A stretch of DNA of 64,000 nucleotides, taken from the NCBI RefSeq assembly GCF_022790535.1, contig NZ_LOHG01000012.1, positions 6,516 through 70,515 of the forward strand. Reading direction: 5' to 3'. Positions 15,556-25,758 of this stretch are shown here, in pieces. The translations under genes and the position numbers were made by a program. The first letter of the stretch is position 1. Every line of letters begins with the position of its first letter. The notes under the pieces are model-generated. The model was given only the letters and a program-made list of their open reading frames with translations, was not told the DNA's origin and ran no database searches. Origin of the DNA: Pseudomonas maioricensis (GTDB taxonomy: Bacteria; Pseudomonadota; Gammaproteobacteria; Pseudomonadales; Pseudomonadaceae).

Positions 15556-18500
15556 TCAAACGGTAATAGCCTGCCCACTCATGGCCAAATCCAGCAGTTC
15601 ACGGTTGGCGACGGCGTACATCGCGTAGTCCGTGCCGCTGGCTGCGCGGATGTCCACCAACATGGCGCGCCAGCGTTCGACCATTGCACCGTGCTGTTCA
15701 AGCCACAGGTTCAGGCGCTCTTCGATGTCGGCGGGACCATCAGCCATCTGCAGAACCGAGATGGTGATCGCCCGTTGCTGCCAGTCGATGTCATCACGGA
15801 ACGCCTCACGGGCCAGGGCTTGCCAGTTGTTTTCCACCGGCAGGCTACTGATCTGTTGCAGGTACCAGGTCACGTCCAGCGCACTGCCCACGGCGAAGTA
15901 AGCCTTGGCCACGTCGGCAGCATTCTGCCCGGTGACGTCAGACGCTTCGATGATCGGCAACAGCGTGTACAAGTGGCTCGTACCGGCAACCATACGTGCG
16001 AGCAACTCCGGCACACCGGCCTCGACGTAAGCCTGATAGCGGGTCTGCCAGACTTCACGAGTCGGGCCTTCCAGCAGTTCGTCGAGTTTGAGACCCAATG
16101 CGGCGATGTGCGGACCGAAGTGCGCCACATCACGCCCCGCGTCCAGCTCGTTGCGACGGCTGCGCAGGAACCAGCGTGTTGCGCGACGACCCAGACGCAT
16201 CAACTCGTCCATCAATGCCAACTGGATCTCAGCCGGGACCTTGTAGTCCAGCGCTTCGATCTGACGGAACCAGTGCGGCAGGTGGAAGATGTCCCGCACG
16301 ATCACGTAAGCGCCCGCCACGTTGGCCGCACTCATGCCGGTGGACTCTTTGAGTCGCTGCACGAAGGTGATGCCCATGTGATTGACCAGGTCGTTGGCAA
16401 TCTGGGTGCTGACAATTTCGCGCTTGAGGCGGTGCTGACGCATGGCGCCGGAGTACTTGGCACCCAGCGATGGCGGGAACGCGGTTTCCATATCACGCGC
16501 CAGATAATCATCATCCGGTACGCGGGATTCCAACAGCGCTTCGTTCAGATCGATCTTGCTGTAGGAGATCAACACCGACAGCTCAGGACGCGTCAGGCCA
16601 TGACCGGCCGCTACGCGCTCGCTGATCTGCTCTTCAGCAGGCAGGAACTCAATGGCGCGGTCCAACTTGCCACGAGCTTCCAGATCCGCCATCAGGCGCT
16701 TGTACTCGGCAATGCGCTCGTAAGCACGACGCGTTGCCAAAGACAGTGCCTGGGTCTGCTTGTAGTTGTTGCCCAACACAAGATTGCCGACTTCGTCGGT
16801 CATGCTTTCCAGCAGTTGGTTACGCTGCTTTTCAGTCATGTCGCCAGCCTGCACCACTTCGTTGAGCAGGATTTTAATGTTCACTTCATGGTCGGAGCAG
16901 TCAACGCCAGCCGCGTTGTCGATGAAGTCAGTGTTGGAGCTGCCGCCATTGAGCGCGAACTCGACCCGACCCAATTGGGTCATGCCCAGGTTGCCGCCCT
17001 CACCCACCACTTTGCAGCGCAACTCGTCACCGTTGACCCGGTGCGCGTCGTTGGCCTTGTCGCCCACATCGGCGTGGCTTTCTTCGCTGGACTTGACGTA
17101 AGTGCCGATGCCGCCGTTCCACAGCAGATCCACCGGTGCCTTGAGCAGCGCGTTGAGCAGCTCGGTCGGGGTCAGCTTGTCAGCCTTGATGTCGAAGCGT
17201 TCTTTCATCTGCGGCGTGATAGTGATGCTTTTCGCGCTGCGCGGAAAAATCCCGCCGCCCGCCGACATGATGCTGGTGTCGTAATCGGTCCAGGCCGAAC
17301 GTGGCAGGTCGTACAGACGCTTGCGCTCAACGAAGCTGCTGGCTGGCTCGGGATTTGGATCGATAAAGATGTGCAGGTGGTTGAACGCCGCCACCAGTTG
17401 CAGCTTGTCGGACATCAGCAAGCCATTGCCGAAGACGTCCCCGGCCATGTCACCAATACCGATGACGCTGATGCTGTCCTGCTGAACATTGATGTCACGC
17501 TCGCGGAAATGACGTTGCACGCCAACCCACGCGCCCTTGGCGGTAATGCCCATCTTCTTGTGGTCATAACCGGCCGAACCACCGGACGCAAAGGCATCGC
17601 CCAGCCAGAAGCCGTAATCGATGGCGATGCCGTTGGCGATGTCGGAGAAGGTCGCAGTGCCCTTGTCCGCAGCCACCACCAGGTACGGGTCATCGTCGTC
17701 ATGACGCACCACGTTGGCGGGCGGAACCAGTTCGCCTTCCTTGAGGTTGTCGGTGATGTCCAGCAAGCCGGAAATGAAGATGCGATAGCAGGCGATACCT
17801 TCGGCCTGGATATCGTCACGGCTGCCACCCAACGGCAAGCGACGCGGCAGGAAGCCGCCTTTGGCGCCCACAGGAACGATTACCGAGTTCTTCACGTGCT
17901 GGGCTTTCACCAGACCAAGGACTTCAGTACGGAAGTCTTCTTCACGGTCAGACCAACGCAAGCCGCCACGGGCTACGTTGCCGAAGCGCAGGTGCACGCC
18001 TTCAACGCGCGGTGAGTAAACGAAGATTTCAAACTTCGGCACCGGCTTGGGCAACTCGGGGATCAGACGCGGGTTGAACTTGAAGCTGAAGTAGCTCTTG
18101 TTCTGGCCGTTGGCGTCGGTCTGGTAGAAGTTGGTACGTTGTGTGGCTTTGATCAGGTCCAGATAACGACGCAGGATGCGGTCTTCGTTGAGCACCTGAA
18201 CATCGTCCAGCGCGGTCAGAATCGCCTGCTCCAGACGCAATTGCTTGTCGTCCAGGTCTTCGGTGGTCAGTTTGCGCGCCAGATAGAAGCGGGTTTTGAA
18301 CAGCCGGGTCAGCTCACGGGCGATATCCGTGTGGTTGTTCAGGGTGCTGGCGATGTAGCCAAGGTCGAAGCCCAGACGAATCTGTTTCAGGTAACGGGCG
18401 TAAGCACGCAGCAGCGCCACGTCGCGCCACGGCAGGCCAGCGGTCAACACCAGACGGTTGAATGCATCGTTTTCGGCGTCGCCGCGCACGATGTGCACGA

Positions 18501-20412
18501 ACGCATCCTGCAAGGTGTCGTTGAGTTGCTGGATGTCGATTTCCAGACCTTCGGCCGCCGTGAACGCGAAGTCATGAATCCAGAACTCGCGGCCATTGGT
18601 GTGACGCAGACGATACGGGAATTCACCCAGTACACGCAGGCCAAGGTTTTCCAGAATCGGCAGTACATCCGACAGGGCCAGCGGCGTATCCGCGTGGTAC
18701 AGCTTGCAATGCAGCTGCGCCTTGTCGCCGGACAGCGGCTGATAGAAGCTCATCACCAACGGTTTGGCTTCGCTCAGGTTCAACAGGTGCTGCATATCGA
18801 CCACGGCCGAATGCGCGGCGAAACGCTCGCGATAACCAGCCGGGAAACCTTTCGGGAAATCCGCCAGCACATTGGTGCCGTGGGCTTCACCGAAGCTTTC
18901 CACGACCAGGCTGGCGTAGTCGTCTTTCCACGAACGGCAGGCCTGGACGACTTCGTTTTCCAGCTGCACCGGGTCGATATTGAGGGTGACTTTCGGGTCG
19001 ACCCGCAGAATCAACTGCACGCGGGCCAGCACAGATTCGGAGAAGAAGGTCCAGAACTCACAATCGCTGGCCTTGAGGCGCTCCATCAAGACCTGCTGGA
19101 TCTTCTGTCGCACTTCAGTGGAGTAGACATCGCGTGGCACGTAAGCCAGGCAGTAGCAGAAGCGGCCATAAGGGTCTTTGCGCAGGAACACGCGAATCTT
19201 GTTGCGCTCCTGGATCTGCACAATCGACATCACGGTGTTGAACAGTTCATCCACCGGCGTCTGGAACAAGTCATCACGCGGCAGCACTTCCACCACCTGA
19301 GCCAGTTCCTTGCCAAGGTGCGCCTTGGGATGGAAACCGGAGCGACGCTCGATCTCCGCCACCTTGCGGCGGATATACGGGATGACACGTACGCTTTCGC
19401 CATACACCGACGAGGTGTACAAGCCCATGAAACGGCATTCTTTGATGACCTTGCCCGACGCGTCGATCTGGCGGATCGACACATAGTCAGGATACGCCGG
19501 ACGATGCACGCGACTTGGGTGCGCAGCCTTGGCGAAGGATAGCAACATCGGCTCTTGCAGATAGCTGACGGCGTAGTCTTCGATGTGCAGGTCTTCGCGG
19601 GTCAAGCCGGCGCGCAGGCGCTTGGTCAAGCCCAGGAACGACGATTCGTCATACACCAGCTGGCCGCCGTCGGCCTCGCTGCTGACTTGAAACTCTTCAT
19701 AACCCAGGAAGGTGAAGTGGTTATCCACCAGCCATTGCAGAAACGCTTTGACCTCGGACTTTTCACCTTCTTCAACGCTGTATTGCACTGAATCGATGCC
19801 CGCCAGCAGCTCGTGCAGCTTGGCTTTCATCGGTTCGAAATCTTCTACAGCAACCCGCACTTCGCCGAGCACTTGCTCCAGCTCGCGAGCCAACACGTTC
19901 AACTCGCTGGCGTTGGCGCAGCGGTCGATTTCGAGGTACATCAGGGATTCTTGCAGCACGCCTTCGCCGCTGGTGCCTTTGGGCAGCAATTCCAGCAGCT
20001 CGCCTTTGTTACCACGACGCACGCTCAGGACGGTGGTTTGCAGCGTATGGATGCTGTAACCACGACGGTTCAGTTCGGTGCGTACCGAGTCCACCAGGAA
20101 TGGCAGGTCGTGATGCAGCACTTCGACGGCAGTGTGCGTCGACTGCCAGCCGTGACGTTCGTAGTCGGGGTTATAAACGCGGACCTGCGGGGTATCGTGT
20201 TCGAAACGCTCAAGCAGACGCCAGGCTGACAAGGTGCAGCCTGCGAGATCGGACAAGCGACGCTGAGTGAGTTCATCAAGGGAAATGATGCCGAAGAATT
20301 GCTCAGCGAACAGCGCCACTTGTGGCAGTGCCTGTTCACTGATGTGCTGCGCCAGTGCTGCTTGCAGTTGATGCTGAAAGTCAGACTTGCTGGCTGCGGT
20401 GAAGAACGCCAT
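15556..20412 (-). CDS. gdhB: NAD-specific glutamate dehydrogenase (large, 180-kDa type)
   Basis: A 1618-residue enzyme of the GDH-180 (L-GDH) class, close to the usual 1600-1650 residues. The N-terminal half holds the ACT-like regulatory regions. The catalytic part near residues 700-1200 includes RGGLRWSDREEDFRTEV and KNSVIVPVGAKGGF (substrate side) and the NAD-binding fold with GDMAGDVFGNG. It deaminates glutamate to 2-oxoglutarate and ammonia, feeding the TCA cycle. GGAGTACCTCAG precedes the ATG. A perfect 11-bp inverted repeat lies about 60 bases upstream of the start. Antisense frames of up to 774 codons over this gene are composition artefacts. Confidence 0.97.
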   Translation of the reverse strand: MAFFTAASKSDFQHQLQAALAQHISEQALPQVALFAEQFFGIISLDELTQRRLSDLAGCTLSAWRLLERFEHDTPQVRVYNPDYERHGWQSTHTAVEVLHHDLPFLVDSVRTELNRRGYSIHTLQTTVLSVRRGNKGELLELLPKGTSGEGVLQESLMYLEIDRCANASELNVLARELEQVLGEVRVAVEDFEPMKAKLHELLAGIDSVQYSVEEGEKSEVKAFLQWLVDNHFTFLGYEEFQVSSEADGGQLVYDESSFLGLTKRLRAGLTREDLHIEDYAVSYLQEPMLLSFAKAAHPSRVHRPAYPDYVSIRQIDASGKVIKECRFMGLYTSSVYGESVRVIPYIRRKVAEIERRSGFHPKAHLGKELAQVVEVLPRDDLFQTPVDELFNTVMSIVQIQERNKIRVFLRKDPYGRFCYCLAYVPRDVYSTEVRQKIQQVLMERLKASDCEFWTFFSESVLARVQLILRVDPKVTLNIDPVQLENEVVQACRSWKDDYASLVVESFGEAHGTNVLADFPKGFPAGYRERFAAHSAVVDMQHLLNLSEAKPLVMSFYQPLSGDKAQLHCKLYHADTPLALSDVLPILENLGLRVLGEFPYRLRHTNGREFWIHDFAFTAAEGLEIDIQQLNDTLQDAFVHIVRGDAENDAFNRLVLTAGLPWRDVALLRAYARYLKQIRLGFDLGYIASTLNNHTDIARELTRLFKTRFYLARKLTTEDLDDKQLRLEQAILTALDDVQVLNEDRILRRYLDLIKATQRTNFYQTDANGQNKSYFSFKFNPRLIPELPKPVPKFEIFVYSPRVEGVHLRFGNVARGGLRWSDREEDFRTEVLGLVKAQHVKNSVIVPVGAKGGFLPRRLPLGGSRDDIQAEGIACYRIFISGLLDITDNLKEGELVPPANVVRHDDDDPYLVVAADKGTATFSDIANGIAIDYGFWLGDAFASGGSAGYDHKKMGITAKGAWVGVQRHFRERDINVQQDSISVIGIGDMAGDVFGNGLLMSDKLQLVAAFNHLHIFIDPNPEPASSFVERKRLYDLPRSAWTDYDTSIMSAGGGIFPRSAKSITITPQMKERFDIKADKLTPTELLNALLKAPVDLLWNGGIGTYVKSSEESHADVGDKANDAHRVNGDELRCKVVGEGGNLGMTQLGRVEFALNGGSSNTDFIDNAAGVDCSDHEVNIKILLNEVVQAGDMTEKQRNQLLESMTDEVGNLVLGNNYKQTQALSLATRRAYERIAEYKRLMADLEARGKLDRAIEFLPAEEQISERVAAGHGLTRPELSVLISYSKIDLNEALLESRVPDDDYLARDMETAFPPSLGAKYSGAMRQHRLKREIVSTQIANDLVNHMGITFVQRLKESTGMSAANVAGAYVIVRDIFHLPHWFRQIEALDYKVPAEIQLALMDELMRLGRRATRWFLRSRRNELDAGRDVAHFGPHIAALGLKLDELLEGPTREVWQTRYQAYVEAGVPELLARMVAGTSHLYTLLPIIEASDVTGQNAADVAKAYFAVGSALDVTWYLQQISSLPVENNWQALAREAFRDDIDWQQRAITISVLQMADGPADIEERLNLWLEQHGAMVERWRAMLVDIRAASGTDYAMYAVANRELLDLAMSGQAITV

Positions 20413-20788
20413 CTGAGGTACTCCGCTTGTGCTTTTTTAGAAGGAAGCTTGAAGGAAGTGTTGCCTGCACATGCTGTGCCTGGATGAAACGGCAGAGGCA
20501 CAGCATAAGCCAAAGAACTAACGCTTGCCGCGAACGACTCGTCACATTTGCTTTCTGCATCCGTTGCCGGAAAAAACAACACGCAGGGTAAGATTTCTCC
20601 CACTACCGTTCATCCGCCACCCAGCTTAACGACAGCCGACGGGCAGTTACTTGTCGTGCTGCGACATATTCGGTCATCGGCATGCACGTAAAACCAGAGG
20701 TAACAGCCCTTGTAAATAATTGCTTCGGCAAAGTCGGTCCGGGGCTGGCAAAATCCCTCTCCGCCCTCTTTCCCCGAGAATCACGACC
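20413..20788. other. Divergent gap between gdhB and the small conserved gene, with leader hairpin
   Basis: 376 bases without a gene. A perfect 11-bp inverted repeat, ATGCTGTGCCT at 20471-20481 with AGGCACAGCAT at 20496-20506, sits in the presumed gdhB leader. It could be an RNA hairpin or a dyad for a regulator. I could not assign a promoter to either gene with confidence, and no REP element is present. Confidence 0.6.
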
Positions 20789-21148
20789 ATGCAAATGACC
20801 ACCGACAACTTCATCTTCAACCCCTGCGATGAGGAAGAAGACAACATGGCGCTGGTCTGCTGCCATGGCAACAACGGGGATTTGTTTCTGCTGGCGCGCT
20901 TTCCGGATGAAGACGAAGTCGACATAACCTTCGTCGACGACACCATTAACGTCAGTTCAAACCTGAAAGTAACCTTCAGCGCCGAACGTCTGCTGGTGGA
21001 AATCGATGCGGCCGATGCCCGGCCGCTGGGTGGCGATACTCTCTACGAAATTCGCCACAGCACCCCCGCCAACGAGCTGCGCGAGCTGGATGAGACGTTG
21101 CGGCTCATCCTCAAGGACGTCGGGGCTTACGTCAGCGAGATCAGTTAA
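20789..21148 (+). CDS. Conserved hypothetical protein, 119 residues
   Basis: An acidic cytosolic-looking protein without signal peptide or membrane segments. The start MQMTTDNFIFNPCDEEEDNM is preceded by CGAGAATCACGACC; a second ATG two codons later is equally possible. The body alternates strands and acidic turns (FPDEDEVDITFVDDTINV) and ends in a helix. The function is not recognised. From memory, a gene of this type sits between gdhB and moxR in P. aeruginosa (PA3069). Its last 8 bases overlap tail-to-tail with the last Tc-like gene. Confidence 0.75.
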   Translation: MQMTTDNFIFNPCDEEEDNMALVCCHGNNGDLFLLARFPDEDEVDITFVDDTINVSSNLKVTFSAERLLVEIDAADARPLGGDTLYEIRHSTPANELRELDETLRLILKDVGAYVSEIS

Positions 21149-24100
21149 GTAGCTTCTGCGTTGACATTGACGCCAATGAACGCCGACGCGTTTCCTCGCC
21201 GGCCTCGACGTCTGCGACGAGCTCTTCTACTTCGCGGGAGAAGACCTGACCGCCATCAACGGCCAGGTAGCGGATGTGAAGGATGATGTCGGGAAGGCTC
21301 TCCAGCATCGTTTGCCCCGAAACGGATTCATGACTGGGGAAACTCAGCGTCCACCGAGACACAGCGCCGGTGCCTTCAAACGGTAAATAACGTTCATCAC
21401 CGAAATCGAGCATGAACATGCCGTCATCATCGACCCCGGTGGAGATGCCAATTTGCTGATTAGGCCGTGGATTGGAGACGATCTGGTCCTGGCGAGTGCC
21501 TTCCTCTTCGGGCAAATCACCTGCCTGTACATACAGATATTTAACATTGTCGATCTGCGGCTGCAGCAGGTAGCTGCTGGTCTGCTGACTCAGCGTCGCA
21601 TGAATGTCTTGATACGGCTTGAGTAAACCTGGCAAAGAAATCGACACACGAATCAACTGCCGCAGGTAGTGGCCCGGATAGTCCTTGTCGAAGGTAGAGG
21701 GTTTTAGCTGAAAATCGACTTCGCCATTGCCCTTCAACATCTCAATCACCCCTTCCCAGCCGGTTGCCAGCGCCCCGCCAGCTTGTGTATTGGGGTCGTA
21801 ATCACTGAGCAAGGCTTTGAGGGAAATGGTTTTGGTCAACTCCAGGCGCCGCTCGTTGCGCGCCAGAAATGCCGACTCCATCTGCAACAAACCTAGCTTG
21901 AGGGTTTCTCCCGCCGTCAAACCAAACCGGTTCTCCACCCACGCCGTGGTGGAAATAAATCGCGTGTCGCGGTCGCCTATTTCGTATTGCCAACACGCCT
22001 CGGCGCCCAGGCACATGCCGAGCACCGCGTCATAGGCCTGGAAGTACAGGGTCGACATCTGGCTCAACAGCCATTGATACAGCCCCGCCCCGCTCGCCCG
22101 GTTCTTGATAAAGGCATACAGTTCCTGCGCCTGCTCGCGGGTTTTGATGGCTTGCTCTCTACTCGCAGTGGCGGCCTGCAGTGCGACCTTTTGTGCGCTG
22201 ATTTGCCAATCGATTACACCCATTTCGAGCTCAGCCTGCTTCGCCTGGTATTGCCATTCTTCACGCCGGCGCCTCTGCATATCGCTGGTCAGCTCTCGCT
22301 GCGCCGCTTCTAACGTATCTGCCGCTGTGCGCTCATTTTCTTCTGCCTGTGCGAACAATGCGCCCCCCCAGTTGACCCCTCCGAACGTCATGCCAAACAG
22401 ATTAGGTGCATAGGACCCGTAATGCCCTGCCTTCGACCAGCTCCGAACTACCCCCATCTTGTCCTTTGCAACCCCACGAGCGGTTTGCGCTGATTTTTCT
22501 GACTCGCTGACATCAACGCTCACTAGCCCGTCGTAATAGTTTTTGCGCGCCAGCACGGTCGCTTTCGTGGCGTTCACCATTTCAAGCCCCTTGCTTGCCT
22601 GGTCAACGGCGTCCTGCTGAAGCTGCTCGGCAAAACGGACCAGGTCGTCCAGCACATGACCCTGTTGCAGTTCTTCCTGCTGGGCCCGGTCTCTGAGCTC
22701 CATATAGCCGAGCACCTGCTGGCCATAGCGAATAAGGGTGTCCACGGAGTTTTGTACCCGTGGCAGCATGGCGCGAAAACGATAAGACGGGATGATTGCC
22801 AATGAACCCAGTCGGCGCTGACTGAGGCTGCTGCCACTGAGTTGCGCGCGCAACAGATCCAGCGGATTGGCCGGGGCTTCATACAGCGCCATTTGCAGAG
22901 GCTTGCCATCCAGAGTCAGGTTATTGCGCAGGTTGTACAGGCGCTGTTCAAGCCGATCCCACACATCGAGCAACTGGCTGTTGACCGGCAAGCGGAACAC
23001 CTGCGTATCCAGCAGGCGCAGCCATGGCAGGGTTGCGCTATCCATTGGGACCAGCGTTCGCAGTACGTCGACATTGGCAGACTCGGCTGCGGCAAAAGAG
23101 GTGCCGCCGCCCTGGCTCGCCTGCGCCAGTGTCACGGGCGCCCAAAGGCTGATGCTGCGGCCCTTGGACAATGGCCCCAGCAACGACAGGGCGCGGACGT
23201 AATGCAGCTTGGCCTCGTTCAGCGTGTCGCGGGTGACCTGACGGTAAAGCATGTCACCCCAGTCAATCAGGTTATTCAGATACAGCATGAAGATCGCTTT
23301 GCGGTAATGCGAAGGCACGCCACGGGCAATGGCATCCGGATTGGTCAGGCCTTCCAGTTCGGGCATGACGTTATCCGCCATGCCCAGCGGTCGACAGTTC
23401 CAATACGGTAGCCATTCGGTCTCCGTGGGCGGTGGATACTGAGGCGCTACGCGCATTTGCGGATTGAACAGGTAATGCAACCAGCGCTGTGCGCCTGAAT
23501 AATCGAACTCTTTCTGCAGACGCCAGGCCACCAGGTGCGCCGCATGAAAGAACAACTCCCAAAAGTACAAGCCGTTGGCCCCGGCGAAATCTACATATAC
23601 AGGCGCCGTTTGCCCCGGTAATAGCGGCTCTTCGGTGTGTTGGGTTTCCCAGGACAAGGCACTTTCCATGGACAGGCTTGCCATGCGGGTCAGCTCTTTG
23701 GCGAATAGGGTGTTGAGGCGGACGTTGGCGGTACTGGCTTCTACGCCAGCAGCAGTGAGGTCCAGATATTGCGCACCTGTGGCGGTGATGGAGATGTAAG
23801 GGACTGGAGCAGATATGGGTTCTCGGATGACAGTGAAGCCGTTTAATCCAAAACCATCGGAATTGCCTAAATACTCCCCCCATTGATACGTTCTTTGATT
23901 CCCGGCTGAAGCGGGCCATTGATGATAAAGCATAGGAGTTTTAGCAGCACCATTCAATAAGACCGTATCTTCGCGGGCGATCCAAGAATCTTCATAATGT
24001 GCCACTCCCCATGTCATGGTTAGCGGTTCATAACGAGGGGTATAGTAATTATCGCTAGCATTAAGAGCCCAGGTCCGAGAATTTGAAAACCACACACTGA

Positions 24101-25718
24101 AACTACCGAGAGGATCTTCAAAAGAATCAGGGTCCCGATCAATTATTTTTTTAGCACTATAATGCTTAAAATTATCGCTCGGAGGCTCGAGTTCAAAGTC
24201 CTCCCACTCAATTAACTTAAGCTCTTCACCCCTATAAATCAGCTTCGCACTAATATGTTCCGGCTGATCGGCTTGCGCCAGCCTAATGTAGACACCAAAC
24301 CACATGACAGGCTGGGTTGCATCCACATGCACGTAATACTCAAAAGTACCACTGTAACGAATAGTCGCCATGCATTTAAATGTACTCCCTTTCCTCCTCG
24401 TTAGAGTTTTGCCGCAAAAACCTTGCAACATCAGGTGACCACTTTGCCACTCAGCCTGTAACTCAAGACTGTCATTAAGAGAATAGTCAGACATTGAAAC
24501 CATCGATGGAGGAGCGTTCTCATCTCTGACCACGGAAGATATTCTCCACCCGTTGACTTGATCGCCCTCCAGTTGGTCCGTGCAGAACTGAACGCGCCGA
24601 CTGTCCGTTCCGAGCATGAATGCCAAGGCCGCATGCACCTTTTCGGTATCGGTAATTGAAAGCAGGTTCAACAGGACATCACGAACCATCAGGCTAACGA
24701 AAGGAGGTGCATCCGCACCGAACTCCCCCACCGTCATGAACCTCACCAACAACCGTGACTTACCATGGTGACCGTGATCCGTGCTAACCGCCAGCCGATA
24801 CCCTTTGCTGATCACCCCGTCCGCCCCTACCTCACTCTCCATTACATCGTCATAAACCTCCCCCGAATGCAGCAGGATCGGTGCCCCCCAACTGCCATCC
24901 AGTCGCCGATAGCTCAACTTCATGTGATATTCGAAGTGACCCGTTTTGCTCCCCTCTGCATTGAGCAAGGGCTTACCGGTTTCCACCCACACCGCATAAA
25001 GGCGACCGTCCATGACCACGGGCCGACAATATTTGATTTGCGCGCCACCAATTGACTCAATCGCCAGCCATTCGGTCCAGCCCAGCATTTGCGACTTGTT
25101 TGCAGGCTCACCTTTGTAGAGACGCGATTTACGCCAATAAAAGGCAAACGGTTCAATACTCTGGCGGCCAATAAAATAATAATCCGCATCGAGGAAGTTG
25201 GGGCTATCGACATAACAACCGGTGATTTTCAGGTTACTGACCGTTTCAAAGGCCTGCAGATAATTGCCCAAAGCCCTTTGCACCGCATCTTTGGATAGCC
25301 GGGCCTGAGCGAGTTCCGATTCGAACGTCTTGAACATCGTGGTTTTATCCAGACGCAAGGTCGGGTCGAGGTAGTTTTCCGGGTAGTCCTGTAGCATTTG
25401 GTAACCGGACCACAGGCTGTATTGCGCCATGCCCTCGCGCCACAGCGTGAGCTGTTCATCGCTGACGCCGCTGTAGCCAGGCTCCATGCCGTTGTAGATC
25501 GCATGAATGTGCTGCTGAACGCTGGCAATTCCCTGAGCTACACGACTGGTGTCAACTTGCGCGCTGACTTGGTTGTCGATCAACAGGTATTCGTACAAGT
25601 CGTTCTCGGTGGCAATCCGGTTCGGCGTACTGCCTTGTCCCACCAGTTTCCCGAGGTAGTAGGCAACCAGCGCGTCTCTGCGCTGCTGCTCCAGAGTGCC
25701 GATGACTGCCTGGCTCAT
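21141..25718 (-). CDS. TcaB-like Tc-toxin A component, paralogue 2
   Basis: A 1525-residue protein matching the C-terminal half of insecticidal Tc-toxin TcA subunits. The N-terminal helical segment has the block LIDNQVSAQVDTSRVAQGIA. The neuraminidase-like domain spans about 180-700, and the ABC-toxin segment FDYSGAQRWLHYLFNP lies near 740-755. The helical channel has its tip near 1090-1120 (GSYAPNLFGMTFGGVNWGG), then comes the TcB-binding end with LPFEGTGAVSRWTLSFP. The family forms a pentameric pore injecting a TcC effector into cells. I start it at ATG 25718 (MSQAVIGTLEQQ) behind AAGGGG. It carries about 105 residues in the neuraminidase-like part that its neighbour lacks, in AT-rich DNA. 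No TcB/TcC gene is near. Confident of the family, not of toxicity. Confidence 0.85.
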   Translation of the reverse strand: MSQAVIGTLEQQRRDALVAYYLGKLVGQGSTPNRIATENDLYEYLLIDNQVSAQVDTSRVAQGIASVQQHIHAIYNGMEPGYSGVSDEQLTLWREGMAQYSLWSGYQMLQDYPENYLDPTLRLDKTTMFKTFESELAQARLSKDAVQRALGNYLQAFETVSNLKITGCYVDSPNFLDADYYFIGRQSIEPFAFYWRKSRLYKGEPANKSQMLGWTEWLAIESIGGAQIKYCRPVVMDGRLYAVWVETGKPLLNAEGSKTGHFEYHMKLSYRRLDGSWGAPILLHSGEVYDDVMESEVGADGVISKGYRLAVSTDHGHHGKSRLLVRFMTVGEFGADAPPFVSLMVRDVLLNLLSITDTEKVHAALAFMLGTDSRRVQFCTDQLEGDQVNGWRISSVVRDENAPPSMVSMSDYSLNDSLELQAEWQSGHLMLQGFCGKTLTRRKGSTFKCMATIRYSGTFEYYVHVDATQPVMWFGVYIRLAQADQPEHISAKLIYRGEELKLIEWEDFELEPPSDNFKHYSAKKIIDRDPDSFEDPLGSFSVWFSNSRTWALNASDNYYTPRYEPLTMTWGVAHYEDSWIAREDTVLLNGAAKTPMLYHQWPASAGNQRTYQWGEYLGNSDGFGLNGFTVIREPISAPVPYISITATGAQYLDLTAAGVEASTANVRLNTLFAKELTRMASLSMESALSWETQHTEEPLLPGQTAPVYVDFAGANGLYFWELFFHAAHLVAWRLQKEFDYSGAQRWLHYLFNPQMRVAPQYPPPTETEWLPYWNCRPLGMADNVMPELEGLTNPDAIARGVPSHYRKAIFMLYLNNLIDWGDMLYRQVTRDTLNEAKLHYVRALSLLGPLSKGRSISLWAPVTLAQASQGGGTSFAAAESANVDVLRTLVPMDSATLPWLRLLDTQVFRLPVNSQLLDVWDRLEQRLYNLRNNLTLDGKPLQMALYEAPANPLDLLRAQLSGSSLSQRRLGSLAIIPSYRFRAMLPRVQNSVDTLIRYGQQVLGYMELRDRAQQEELQQGHVLDDLVRFAEQLQQDAVDQASKGLEMVNATKATVLARKNYYDGLVSVDVSESEKSAQTARGVAKDKMGVVRSWSKAGHYGSYAPNLFGMTFGGVNWGGALFAQAEENERTAADTLEAAQRELTSDMQRRRREEWQYQAKQAELEMGVIDWQISAQKVALQAATASREQAIKTREQAQELYAFIKNRASGAGLYQWLLSQMSTLYFQAYDAVLGMCLGAEACWQYEIGDRDTRFISTTAWVENRFGLTAGETLKLGLLQMESAFLARNERRLELTKTISLKALLSDYDPNTQAGGALATGWEGVIEMLKGNGEVDFQLKPSTFDKDYPGHYLRQLIRVSISLPGLLKPYQDIHATLSQQTSSYLLQPQIDNVKYLYVQAGDLPEEEGTRQDQIVSNPRPNQQIGISTGVDDDGMFMLDFGDERYLPFEGTGAVSRWTLSFPSHESVSGQTMLESLPDIILHIRYLAVDGGQVFSREVEELVADVEAGEETRRRSLASMSTQKLLN

Positions 25719-25758
25719 GATTGTGCCCCTTATCATCCATTGATGTGTTTGAACAGCT

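Noticed and set aside
15691..18015. A 774-codon frame antisense to gdhB, and a 467-codon one at 18139-19542
   Set aside because: Both lie entirely inside gdhB, have no ribosome site or recognisable domain, and are the expected by-product of high GC at third codon positions.
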